Assembly (NCBI RefSeq): GCF_000377505.1
Contig: NZ_KB898186.1
Coordinates: 62,001 to 126,000 of the forward strand
From: Paenibacillus massiliensis 2301065 = DSM 16942
GTDB lineage: Bacteria > Bacillota > Bacilli > Paenibacillales > Paenibacillaceae
Reading direction: 5' to 3'
DNA length: 64,000 nt
Made by a program: the position numbers and the translations under genes. A model generated the notes under the pieces. The model did not search any database, was not told where the DNA came from, and worked only from the letters and a program-made list of their open reading frames with translations. Below, piece after piece: positions 56,341-64,000 of the stretch; position 1 is the first letter of the stretch; each line of letters starts with the position of its first letter.

Positions 56341-56404
56341 ATTAAATATAATGGGGTATGGACGGGGTGTCAATGTGTGTGGGGGGATAGGTGAGGACAA
56401 AAAA

Positions 56405-56448
56405 GTACTGTTAAGCAAACATGGTTAACCACGTCAAATTAACAGTAC
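56405..56448 (-). terminator. terminator of MqsA-like gene
   Basis: GTACTGTTAA and TTAACAGTAC are perfectly complementary. On the minus strand TTTTTT follows. It separates the MqsA-like gene from the Fur-regulated operon. Confidence 0.8.
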
Positions 56449-56535
56449 CTCTATTTTGCTGTATTTTTGAAGTGAATTACATATCTGTACTGATGAAAGG
56501 AAAGGTTGGCAAAATGTGAATTGCATCAGTTATCA

Positions 56536-56967
56536 TTAATCTAAATAATATTTATTACTTCTCTCATGTATAGTTCTAAATTCAAAAATATTGTTTACGG
56601 GTTCCCCAATAGCTGACGACACTTTAATCATCGTTTGAGCATCTAAATTAAAATCCTGAAGGATCTGGTTTGCTCTTTGTTTTGTTACCCCGATTCTATT
56701 TCCTAATTCTTCTTGAGTAATCCCTTTTTTCTTGGCAATTTCCTTAGCTCGATTATTGAAGCCCCCTGAGCGGAATATGCTTAATTGTTTATCAATATAT
56801 CTATTGGCTTCGGGAGTTAAATATATCTCATTACATTGACTGCATTGGATGGCTGGAATATCCTCAATAACAAATATTTTTCCGTCTTCTTTATGCTCCA
56901 TTGTGTAATTAATTTCTACTAAATGAATTGAGCCACACTCTACACATCTTTTAATTAAACTACTCAT
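56536..56967 (-). CDS. MqsA/YgiT-type zinc-finger HTH protein
   Basis: The 143-residue protein has an N-terminal zinc domain with CVEC (9-12) and CSQC (about 42-45), then a link and a C-terminal XRE helix-turn-helix (KEIAKKKGITQEELGNRIGVTKQRANQIL). This is the MqsA antitoxin layout. No MqsR-like toxin gene is next to it, so it appears orphan or a stand-alone regulator. The ATG start has GGGGGCTT about 9 bases upstream. A 10-bp dyad (57023-57048) upstream could be its operator. Confidence 0.85.
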   Translation of the reverse strand: MSSLIKRCVECGSIHLVEINYTMEHKEDGKIFVIEDIPAIQCSQCNEIYLTPEANRYIDKQLSIFRSGGFNNRAKEIAKKKGITQEELGNRIGVTKQRANQILQDFNLDAQTMIKVSSAIGEPVNNIFEFRTIHERSNKYYLD

Positions 56968-57391
56968 ATATTCTAAGCCCCCAATACCCCTAGGATAGTC
57001 TGAAATCTAAATATTTCTTAGGGGATAAGCACTTTTCAGTGCTTATCCATAACAGTTATGATAATTATGAGCTCGTTAAGGTTGAACTTTATTGCCAACC
57101 TGTGATTATGTATTCCTCCTTCAATTTTGTAAGAAGTAATGCCATTTACTTATGTAAAAGTAAAGCGTACAATTGACTTTTTTAATCGGATTAAGTGATT
57201 CCACCACCGATTACTACAATTACTAACGTCAGGCCATGTATGGAGATTAGAGAGGGAGTGCAGGTAATAATAATATCTAATAATGAGAAAGTACTATAAA
57301 ATGTTTGCACTATAAACACATTATTGCTACCCTTTTAGGTAACTGGAATATAATTGATTTATTTTCTAGCATATGGGAAGGGGTGTGCCAA
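56968..57391. other. spacer with dyad upstream of MqsA-like gene
   Basis: GGATAAGCAC and GTGCTTATCC (57023-57048) form a perfect 10-bp dyad with a 6-base loop, either an operator of the MqsA-like protein or a hairpin. No other element is recognised; the rest is AT-rich. Confidence 0.45.
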
Positions 57392-57679
57392 ATGGATCAA
57401 ATCAAAAATATGTTTAAGCAACTAGACTGGAAAGCGATGAATTTATCTGCATGGTTTGTGCTCATTATTACATATATATATCCCATTCGATTTGTAGAAG
57501 ATAAGCTCGGTGTAATAGGGTTCCCTTTTCCTTTTTTGACGGTATATGATCAGGGGTTGGGTTCCAGTTTGTTCGGCTCTTTTCATATTGATCTAGGAAG
57601 CTTGATTCTGAATATTGCAATTGTGTATTTGGTTATAACTCTACTAAGTAGACTGTATACACGATATAAGAAGTCCTAA
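57392..57679 (+). CDS. small membrane protein of unknown function
   Basis: The 95-residue product has two predicted membrane segments (AWFVLIITYIYPI and LGSLILNIAIVYLVITLLSRL) with an extracytoplasmic loop. ATG 57392 follows GAAGGGG; the longer frame from 57305 is unsupported. No family recognised. A terminator follows. Confidence 0.7.
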   Translation: MDQIKNMFKQLDWKAMNLSAWFVLIITYIYPIRFVEDKLGVIGFPFPFLTVYDQGLGSSLFGSFHIDLGSLILNIAIVYLVITLLSRLYTRYKKS

Positions 57680-57778
57680 TTGTAATTGTATCGAGAAGCA
57701 TTATTTGGATAGATGAGAGTAATTCGGAAGCGATCTGTGAGGTATGGACGGTCATCCTCGGAAAAGTATAGTTTTCGT

Positions 57779-57807
57779 AGAGGCCGCCATTGTGCGGCCT
57801 TTTTCCT
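57779..57807 (+). terminator. intrinsic terminator
   Basis: GAGGCCGC and GCGGCCTT form a GC-rich stem over a short loop, followed by TTTTTCC. It ends the small membrane protein transcript. Confidence 0.85.
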
Positions 57808-57826
57808 TTATCCTTCTCTCTTTAGT

Positions 57827-58041
57827 CTATATAGATTGAACCTATAAAATTGAGTAGGGGAGTGAGCAACGGAGGGGAAGTTTGGAACTGGAGGAGCGAT
57901 AGCGACCGCCTTTGTCTCTGGATTTCCACGGCTACAAGCCGTTTACATGGAAGAAATCTGGAGACAACAGCGGCCGGAGGTTCAAACGTTCACCGCAGTT
58001 GCGCGCCCCCAACTCTTAGCATCTTCAGTTCAATCTATATA
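57827..58041 (-). repeat. 215-bp palindromic MITE-like element, copy B
   Basis: The second copy of the element at 4625-4839, inverted, same length, ends CTATATAGATTGAACC and AGTTCAATCTATATA. The reverse complement begins 8 bases after the stop of the minus-strand gene at 58050. Both copies thus have the same end next to a stop codon. Confidence 0.85.
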
Positions 58042-58049
58042 ACGTCATC

Positions 58050-59318
58050 CTACAAATACATCTCTCTAGCCTGCTCATTAAAGAATTGTGTGACATTCTC
58101 ATATTCACTCAGATCAGTCTGCTGCTGCCGCATCATCTTCTGAATGAAAATCGCATCAGTGAAGAGGTGGCTGACGATCAGCTTACACAAGGACGGGGTG
58201 TCCTTGAAATAATCCACCAAGGCATGAAGCTCATTGAACCGAAAGTACAGAATATAGCATGCATAATGCTGCAGCAAGCTACGGTAGATATACACTTGAT
58301 ACGGATTGGCTGTCGCTGCTGCACAATTCTTCATCATTTCGAATAACGCAGAGGGCTTGTTGGAGTAAAGCTCGAGCAGGTTATCCACGTTGTTGATCAG
58401 CCGCAGCGCGTCATCCCATCCATCCTCCGCAGGCAGGATTATTGGTGCTGCTGTTCCCTCAATGGACTGCAACATCTCCAGTGTGAGATTCTTGTAAGCC
58501 TCTATCGGATGGGATACCAACCATGCCATCTTATCGTTATTCTGCTCTGGAGCTAATTGCTCAGACAGCTCTCGCTTCGCAAGCTCTTGCCCCCCTTGGT
58601 CTACCTGCCTCGGCCGCTCTGGCTTAATTTGGTTGTGCCCCTCCTGATCAGCCTGCTCCATTTGTTCCTGATCCGTGTGCTTTTGCTTTTCACTTTGTAC
58701 TTGCTGCACCAGCTCCGGTGCCACCTGCTTCAGTTGACTGTGATGTCCGCTATAGAAATCATGATACGCCGAGAAATAGTCCGCGATCTGGATGCTCGTC
58801 TTCGTATGCAGCAGCTTGGGTCCGCTGAAGGAGAAGGCTTCGAGTGTCTCTCCATTTACAGGATGCGTGTATAGATAGAAAAAGAAGAAGAAGTCTCTTA
58901 GCTGCTCACGCTGCTCATCGCTTAATCTGGTGACATGTGTCACCCGGCTGAGCTGGAGGAAGCTATAATTCTTCATGAAATCATTCATGGCGTTATAGGG
59001 ATTAACCGGGACGATGGTCGTCGTCGAGTTGATGGTGTAGAGCAGGTAATACAGAATCTGTTCGTCGTAGATATCCAGCGCTGGAAAAGAATTCGAGAGC
59101 ACAGGCGACCAGTCCGGGTCTGCTGTGTAGCCTGGGTCCGGTGGTTGTAACTCATCAGCCCACTGTACGAAAGAATCTGCTTCTGGCTGACCTGCCACGA
59201 ATAGCGCTGTGCTATCGTCCTCCAGTGTGCAATATGCAAAAGGAGCAATCGCCTTCGGTGGTAGTCCCCGGTTGAATTTGATATTTACATATTCATTATA
59301 TATAGATTGTAGCTTCAT
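58050..59318 (-). CDS. unrecognised 422-residue protein with Gln-rich linker
   Basis: The product is soluble. The N-terminal half has aromatic-rich segments (IYDEQILYYLLYTINSTTTIVPVNPYNAMNDFMKNYSFLQLSR, EQLRDFFFFFYLYTHPVNGE). A Gln/Glu-rich linker spans about 200-265, and a helical C-terminal part with CAAATANPYQVYIYRSLLQHYACYILYFRF follows. No signal peptide or membrane helix. The ATG start has GAGGATATGACGG upstream. No family recognised. The palindromic element follows its stop directly. Confidence 0.75.
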   Translation of the reverse strand: MKLQSIYNEYVNIKFNRGLPPKAIAPFAYCTLEDDSTALFVAGQPEADSFVQWADELQPPDPGYTADPDWSPVLSNSFPALDIYDEQILYYLLYTINSTTTIVPVNPYNAMNDFMKNYSFLQLSRVTHVTRLSDEQREQLRDFFFFFYLYTHPVNGETLEAFSFSGPKLLHTKTSIQIADYFSAYHDFYSGHHSQLKQVAPELVQQVQSEKQKHTDQEQMEQADQEGHNQIKPERPRQVDQGGQELAKRELSEQLAPEQNNDKMAWLVSHPIEAYKNLTLEMLQSIEGTAAPIILPAEDGWDDALRLINNVDNLLELYSNKPSALFEMMKNCAAATANPYQVYIYRSLLQHYACYILYFRFNELHALVDYFKDTPSLCKLIVSHLFTDAIFIQKMMRQQQTDLSEYENVTQFFNEQAREMYL

Positions 59319-59977
59319 CCGTCATATCCTCGGTTCTTGTAAAATAGGACGCTACTCACAAAAAGCGCCTTCTCTAGAGGTGTTCGACAGATGGGAGGGC
59401 ATTCCTGCCCGCGAACTTACATTGAGAGTTATTGCTGTCATCTATCGGCTAGTGTTGGTGCGATGATGAAAACATAAAAGAACCCTCCCTAGTGAGCACT
59501 TCATCACATGTACGTGATGATCAAGGCTAACTAGCAGAGGGCGCTTAGGTTTTATATTGTAGTGGATTTTATTGTAGTGGATTCGTATGTTTCGCGTGTG
59601 TTGTTCATTGAAATTCTCAAAAATCACTAGATTCGGATAGTTGAATCATAGGGGCGTTGCGTCACACTTCGACATATACTACATTGTAAGCGCAATCCAA
59701 GCCGGCTCCAACACCCAGCCCCAGCTTCTCATCGAGCTCCGAATTGAAGGCTAACTCCGGGTCCCAATTGGGCTTCGAATTCAATGCCAGCTGTAAATCC
59801 TCATAGGAGCTCTGAATTCAGCGCTAGCTCCAAGTCCGCATGATTTCCTCTTCACTCGCTTCGATGCGAACCCTATCCGTATTTTATTTATACGCTTATT
59901 TATTTCCTTAATTACTTCCTTAATTACATCCTCATCTAAGTCTGTCCTTATCTAACCTCTAACCTCACAACCGCCAT
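59319..59977. other. 659-bp gene-free region
   Basis: No supported gene. Hairpin-forming CATCAC / CGTGATG lies near 59503-59519. A 14-bp direct repeat TATTGTAGTGGATT occurs twice between about 59553 and 59583. The right half is T- and C-rich on the plus strand. No known element recognised. Confidence 0.4.
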
Positions 59978-60601
59978 TTAACCAAGCAAAGCCGTATCTT
60001 GCGCAGATAGGACAGGCGAGACTGTGATGCTAGGCTTCCCCAGCATGTACTCCAGCCGAGCTTTGACCTCCAGCCACTCTCGATCCAGTATGCTGAAGTA
60101 GACGGAATCACGAACGTAGCCGTTCGGCAAAGTCAGATGGTTGCGGAAGACACCTTCCCTCGTCGCTCCGATCCGTTCAATGGCGGCCTGTGAGCGGACG
60201 TTGCGGCTATCGGTCTTGAGCTGCACCCGGATCATGTCGAGCGCCTCGAAGCTATGCTTCAGTAGCAGGTACTTGCATTCTGTATTCACGGAGCTTCTCC
60301 AGACGGCCGGGGTGAGCCAGGTGGAGCCGATCTCCAGGCTCCGGTGCTGAGCCGAAATATCGTAAAGCCGCGTGCTTCCTACGATGCGCTGAGTGTCCTG
60401 CTCGACGATGACGAACGGCATGGCGTTCGGTTGCTCCAGAGCGGTGCGGACGTACTCTCTGGCATCCTCCCAGGTACTGATGTGAATCTGTGTGAATTGC
60501 CAAATCTCTGGATATTGACCGATCTCAAATAATGAGTCGGCATGATGGTCTTCCATAGGGACGAGCTTAACCTTGCTCCCCGTCAACACTAGCGGCTTCA
60601 T
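59978..60601 (-). CDS. GNAT N-acetyltransferase (RimJ/RimL type)
   Basis: The 207-residue protein has the Acetyltransf_3 pattern: LTGSKVKLVPMEDHHADSLFEIG, IVGSTRLYDISAQHRSLEIGSTWLTPAVWRSSVNTECKYLLLKHSFE, and RVQLKTDSRNVRSQAAIERIGATREGVFRNHL. The WRSSVNTE region is the usual acetyl-CoA loop. The substrate is unknown. The ATG start has GAGGTG 5 bases upstream. Divergent from the riboswitch-controlled transcript. Confidence 0.92.
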   Translation of the reverse strand: MKPLVLTGSKVKLVPMEDHHADSLFEIGQYPEIWQFTQIHISTWEDAREYVRTALEQPNAMPFVIVEQDTQRIVGSTRLYDISAQHRSLEIGSTWLTPAVWRSSVNTECKYLLLKHSFEALDMIRVQLKTDSRNVRSQAAIERIGATREGVFRNHLTLPNGYVRDSVYFSILDREWLEVKARLEYMLGKPSITVSPVLSAQDTALLG

Positions 60602-60766
60602 GCTGCACCTCTGCTTTTCATCAGTCTAGGGCCTAACGTTACTATCATACCTGCCAATTATTATGTAGATATGAAAATTCGAGGCAGATATTCATGAAAG
60701 TGTTGAACTTCTGGGCTACTGCAAAAGATAATTTTTCGACAATCTCCGTAATAACCAATTATTTCC

Positions 60767-60796
60767 TTGATGGGTACAAATATCTTCATATATAAT
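60767..60796 (+). promoter_or_regulatory. promoter of riboswitch transcript
   Basis: TTGATG (60767-60772) and TATAAT (60791-60796) are 18 bases apart. Transcription would start near 60803, just before the first aptamer. Confidence 0.7.
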
Positions 60797-60810
60797 GGAT
60801 GCACAAAAGC

Positions 60811-60920
60811 AACTCACGATAATGGCAAACTTGTCGAAAGGCAAGGACGCAAAGCTACAGGGCCTTCATGACGCGATGTCAAATGGCAGCCAGTTACCGA
60901 ACGACGGCGCTTTTTTTGTT
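60811..60920 (+). ncRNA. c-di-GMP-I (GEMM) riboswitch 1 with poly-U platform
   Basis: The core contains CACGATAATGGCAAAC, CGAAAGGCAAGGACGCAAAG, CTACAGGGCC and AATGGCAGCCAGTTACCG, matching the GEMM-I aptamer. A GCC ... GGC stem with TTTTTTTG directly follows (to about 60920), indicating transcription termination control. Ligand response (on or off) cannot be told by eye. Confidence 0.9.
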
Positions 60921-60958
60921 TTTCTGGGACAAGCACCCATGGGAACTCTGTGAGACTC

Positions 60959-61053
60959 TAGCACGATAATGGCAAACCTGTCGAAAGACCGGGACGCAAA
61001 GCTACAGGGCCTTCTTGACATGATGTCAATGGCAGCCTGGCTACCGAAAGGAG
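60959..61053 (+). ncRNA. c-di-GMP-I (GEMM) riboswitch 2 next to ribosome site
   Basis: The second aptamer repeats the core (CACGATAATGGCAAACCTG, GGACGCAAAG, CTACAGGGCC, AATGGCAGCCTGG). Its 3' end (GGCTACCGAAAGGAG) merges with the AAAGGAG ribosome site of the gene at 61062, so it could act on translation initiation. Together with copy 1 it makes a tandem array. Confidence 0.92.
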
Positions 61054-61061
61054 TTAGCAGT

Positions 61062-61865
61062 ATGCGCAACGTAATGTTGTTCGCTATGATAGGTCTGTTG
61101 GCGTTCCTGATTTGGACCCCTGCAGTACAGGCTGAATCTTCGGCAGATTGGCTGGGGCTGGAGCAGCTGGACCGCGGTGTGATCGCCATTCGCTATGAAT
61201 CGACTCCCGGCGTCAAGACGAAGCTCATGATCGCAAAGGGACAGGATAAATATACTTACGGGCTGTCGTCGAGCAAGCGGCAGGAGGAATTCCCGTTACA
61301 GATGGGCAATGGAGATTACAAGATCACCATTCTGGAGCAGGTGAAAGGCACAACCTATAAGGCTGTTCGTGAAGGAGCAGTGAAGCTCCAGCTGACCAAC
61401 GGCAGTCAGGTGTTCCTGAACTCCGTACAGAATATCCATTGGAACGAGCAGGACAAGGCCGCTCAGCTTGCGAAGGAGTTGACCCGCTCAGCCCAATCGG
61501 ATCAAGAGAAGGTACAAGCCATCTATGAATATATCATCAGCACCATTCGCTACGACCACGCTCTGGCTGCCAGTGAGCTGACAGAATACTTGCCAGATAG
61601 TAACCGCACGATCGCAGGTCGGAAAGGAATGTGCTACGACTACGCTTCCTTGTTCGCTTCCATGCTGCGGAGTGTGGATGTTCCAACCAAGCTGGTGATG
61701 GGAACGTCAGACTATGTCGATATCTATCACGCATGGAATGAAATCTATCTGGGTGGCAAGTGGGTTACGATTGATACCACAGTCGATGCGAGCTGGAAGA
61801 GCAAGGGTGCAGACTTTAATATGATTAAGGACGCCGCTCGCTACTCCGCCTCCAAAATCTATTAA
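61062..61865 (+). CDS. secreted transglutaminase-like protein
   Basis: The 267-residue protein has a signal peptide (MRNVMLFAMIGLLAFLIWTPAVQA), an N-terminal beta-rich region, and a C-terminal transglutaminase-like domain with the Cys-His-Asp triad: RKGMCYDYASLFASMLR, DIYHAWNEIYLGGKW and TIDTTVD. Bacterial members are often proteases or amidases acting on the cell wall or surface proteins. I chose ATG 61062 over a longer frame that runs through the riboswitch. Its expression is under tandem c-di-GMP riboswitches. Confidence 0.93.
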   Translation: MRNVMLFAMIGLLAFLIWTPAVQAESSADWLGLEQLDRGVIAIRYESTPGVKTKLMIAKGQDKYTYGLSSSKRQEEFPLQMGNGDYKITILEQVKGTTYKAVREGAVKLQLTNGSQVFLNSVQNIHWNEQDKAAQLAKELTRSAQSDQEKVQAIYEYIISTIRYDHALAASELTEYLPDSNRTIAGRKGMCYDYASLFASMLRSVDVPTKLVMGTSDYVDIYHAWNEIYLGGKWVTIDTTVDASWKSKGADFNMIKDAARYSASKIY

Positions 61866-62234
61866 TCTAGCATGTAATTCTATTTATTGAGACCATTGCA
61901 TTCATTCAGATAAAACAGAGTCTAGTAATCAGATGCGTGACTTGTGATCATGCGCAAATGGAATGCAAGTTTATACCCTTAGCCTTGGACCGTAGGTCCA
62001 GGGCTTGTTCGCATTCATGTAGAGAATTTGTAGAGGTGAGGCGGCTATAATGCAAGAAGCCCATTTGGTTCCAGGGAATGTAAGCAATATATCGTGCAGC
62101 AGAAAAGGTGGAGGTGATGGACGGGAGGTCCTCTGATCGGCGTGTGGCCCAGCGGCTGCTAGAGCCGATTTGCGCACGAAAGCTGGCCCGGAGCCAAATA
62201 CTATGCGGGTGATGGAGACACTGAGGGAGCGATC
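61866..62234 (+). other. leader region of second adhesin
   Basis: A hairpin AGCCTTGGACC / GGTCCAGGGCT (61981-62005) may terminate the transglutaminase-like gene. Further downstream, complementary pieces (ATCGGC with GCCGAT, GGCCCAGC with GCTGGCC) at 62138-62195 suggest a structured leader for the adhesin. I see no aptamer I can name. Confidence 0.45.
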
Positions 62235-64000
62235 ATGAAGAGAAAAGTGTGTGGAATCGTTGTAGCGCTGTTGCTTATGATTCAGACGCTGTATGGTACA
62301 TCTGCCTGGCCAGTTCAGGCTGCTGTAAGCGTGCAGGATTCTGTGTATGGAGTGACAAATGACGTCTATGACCCGCAGCCAGCGCCAGTCACCAATACGG
62401 ATAATATTTTGACCAAGGTTGTACTAACGGACTCGAATGGCACTGTGATTGACTCGGTATATAACCCGGACAGCAAGCTGGAGATTGGCGAGGCCGTCAA
62501 TCTGAGCTACGAATGGGAACTGCCGAACGGACATAGCTATAAGAATGGGGATACATTTATCTTCGAGCTGCCTGAGCAGTTTGAGATTTTTACAGATATT
62601 GATGCACCACTCGTGGCCGATCAAGACGAGGTAGGCCGCTTTACCGTGGACCGGGACGGGAAGGTCGTCATGACCTTCAATGATTATGTGGAACGTCACT
62701 CCAACGTCAGCGGCAAGCTGGAGATTCGGACCGAATTTACGAAGGAAACCATTCAGGGCAGTACGGAGGTCATTATTGCGATCCCGGTACAGAGCGGATT
62801 GCAGACCGTCATTGTGAATCTGAAGCCGAAGGGCGGCAAGCTGATCGAGAAGCAAGGGACAGCCATCGGCAAGAGTCAGATTGACTGGAGGGTGCAGGTC
62901 AACAAGTCACTGGATAAGATCAAGCATGCGGTCATTACGGATGTGATGCCGGATGGACTGGAGCTGATCGAGGATTCCGTTAAGCTATACCACCTGCAGG
63001 TGAATGGAGACGGATCGACGGTGCTTGGCACTGCGGTGGATTCGAGCAAGTATACCATCTTGATCTCAGAGGGCAAGAAGCTGGAGCTTGCGTTCCAGGA
63101 TGAGACTATCAGCAAGGCTTATGAGCTGCGTTTCTCGACCAAGCTGACCGGAGAACAGGAGCGCTTCGAGAATACGGCCGTACTGTCTGGCGAAGGCATG
63201 GAGGATAGCCGGGCTACTGCGACGGTAACCGTGCAGCGTGGACAATTCCTGGAGAAGTCGTATAACCAGGACTCGGAGACAGGCATCATTACCTGGAGAG
63301 TGAAGTACAACTTCAACGAGAAGAAGCTTACACGGGATCAGGCGGTCCTCACAGATGAATTCAGCGCCATTCATACGATGGTCCCTGATTCGCTGAAGGT
63401 ATATGCCGGAGATTCGACGAACGCCAAGGATCTGGTGGCGACAGAGGATTATACCGTTACGATGACGGGGCCGAATAGCTTCAAGCTCCAGTTCGAGAAG
63501 GCGATTGATTCGCCATATACAATCATATACAAGACGAAGCCGATTGATCGGCTGAGCGCCGAAGGCAAGCAAGTGAAGAACAAGGTCGTATCGGGTGATA
63601 CGTCTAAGGAGGTCACAGCTCCTGCACAAGGTACCCGCGCTCTGGTGAAGGGTGTATGGGGTGTGAACTTTGCGAACAAGACTTCCAAATGGATGATTAC
63701 CATCAACGGGGACAAAAAGCCCGATGGCAGCAAGTACAGCATGGAGAATGTAGTCATTCAGGATACGTTCCCGCATGATGGACTCGAATTCCTGCCGAAT
63801 TCGGTGATCGTCAGATCGAACGGGAACCTCGTGCCTGCCAGTGACTATAAGGTCGAATACGACCATGTGCGGAAGGGCTTTGTCATACGCTTCTCCAAGA
63901 CCATCGACACTACCTACACGATCGAGTATGACTCGAAGTTCGACATCGACTGGCTGAAGGATCGTAAGCTGGACTTCATGAACAGAGCTACCATGACGTG
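62235..64000 (+). CDS. large surface adhesin, partial (runs past window)
   Basis: The frame stays open from ATG 62235 to the window end (588 codons so far). It has a signal peptide (MKRKVCGIVVALLLMIQTLYGTSA) and collagen-binding/SpaA-type adhesin domains: LTKVVLTDSNGTVIDSVYNP and YEWELPNGHSYKNGDTFIFELPEQFEIF, then repeated units containing VTDVMPDGLELIEDSV-like and VIQDTFPHDGLEFLPNSV-like strands. The ribosome site is GGGAG about 5 bases upstream. A C-terminal sorting signal is expected but lies outside. The gene is separate from the one at 30 kb but of the same class. Its regulation may be linked to the riboswitch unit upstream. Confidence 0.9.
   Translation, partial: MKRKVCGIVVALLLMIQTLYGTSAWPVQAAVSVQDSVYGVTNDVYDPQPAPVTNTDNILTKVVLTDSNGTVIDSVYNPDSKLEIGEAVNLSYEWELPNGHSYKNGDTFIFELPEQFEIFTDIDAPLVADQDEVGRFTVDRDGKVVMTFNDYVERHSNVSGKLEIRTEFTKETIQGSTEVIIAIPVQSGLQTVIVNLKPKGGKLIEKQGTAIGKSQIDWRVQVNKSLDKIKHAVITDVMPDGLELIEDSVKLYHLQVNGDGSTVLGTAVDSSKYTILISEGKKLELAFQDETISKAYELRFSTKLTGEQERFENTAVLSGEGMEDSRATATVTVQRGQFLEKSYNQDSETGIITWRVKYNFNEKKLTRDQAVLTDEFSAIHTMVPDSLKVYAGDSTNAKDLVATEDYTVTMTGPNSFKLQFEKAIDSPYTIIYKTKPIDRLSAEGKQVKNKVVSGDTSKEVTAPAQGTRALVKGVWGVNFANKTSKWMITINGDKKPDGSKYSMENVVIQDTFPHDGLEFLPNSVIVRSNGNLVPASDYKVEYDHVRKGFVIRFSKTIDTTYTIEYDSKFDIDWLKDRKLDFMNRATMT

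Overview
The window looks like chromosome of a spore-forming Bacillales bacterium, most likely Paenibacillus. This is inferred from gene families, mixed ATG/GTG/TTG starts with strong AGGAGG-type ribosome sites, and a CxxH/CxxC small protein near rlmH, an arrangement known downstream of the walRK-htrA region in Bacillales. No rRNA operon or CRISPR array is present. One tRNA (initiator tRNA-fMet) is present.

Layout. 0.4-5.6 kb: core-like backbone (TPR-like protein, CxxH/CxxC protein, GNAT, AraC regulator, DinB, rlmH). 5.6-13 kb: an accessory region downstream of rlmH. The terminal codons of rlmH (Gly-Glu-Pro-Tyr-His-Lys-stop) recur as short direct repeats at about 6.9, 8.2 and 13.0 kb. This is the target-site pattern of SCC-type cassettes, and the repeats divide the region into three modules: a SUMF1-like gene with a type I restriction HsdR remnant; a YndJ-like membrane protein; and an AlkD-like / methyltransferase / WYL regulator / peptidase E / GIY-YIG group. 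No ccr recombinase is in the window. 13.4-29.6 kb is more accessory DNA: an ABC-F ATPase, a MetE-like enzyme, an IS3-type remnant, a divergent IF3 paralog beside dbpA, tRNA-fMet, a four-gene operon (MBL hydrolase, alpha/beta hydrolase, RidA, EamA transporter) divergent from its likely XRE-cupin regulator, and a possible defence locus (GIY-YIG/DUF2075 helicase, MazG-like protein, membrane protein).

30-37 kb: a 2087-residue cell-wall adhesin with a VPATG sorting signal, followed by a class B sortase. 37-51 kb: mixed metabolism and regulation, including two MerR-family regulators beside promoters with the 19-bp spacer typical of MerR control, tandem glycosyltransferases, an ECF sigma/anti-sigma pair, AAC(3)-like acetyltransferase and a membrane GGDEF diguanylate cyclase. 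52-56 kb: a Fur-boxed siderophore ABC operon. 58-64 kb: an unknown protein, a GNAT, tandem c-di-GMP-I riboswitches upstream of a secreted transglutaminase-like protein, and the start of a second large surface adhesin that runs off the window.

The genes suggest c-di-GMP-linked surface remodelling (GGDEF enzyme, riboswitches, adhesins, sortase) and a mosaic of integrated accessory modules next to rlmH. A 215-bp palindromic repeat with terminal inverted repeats occurs twice, each time just after a stop codon.
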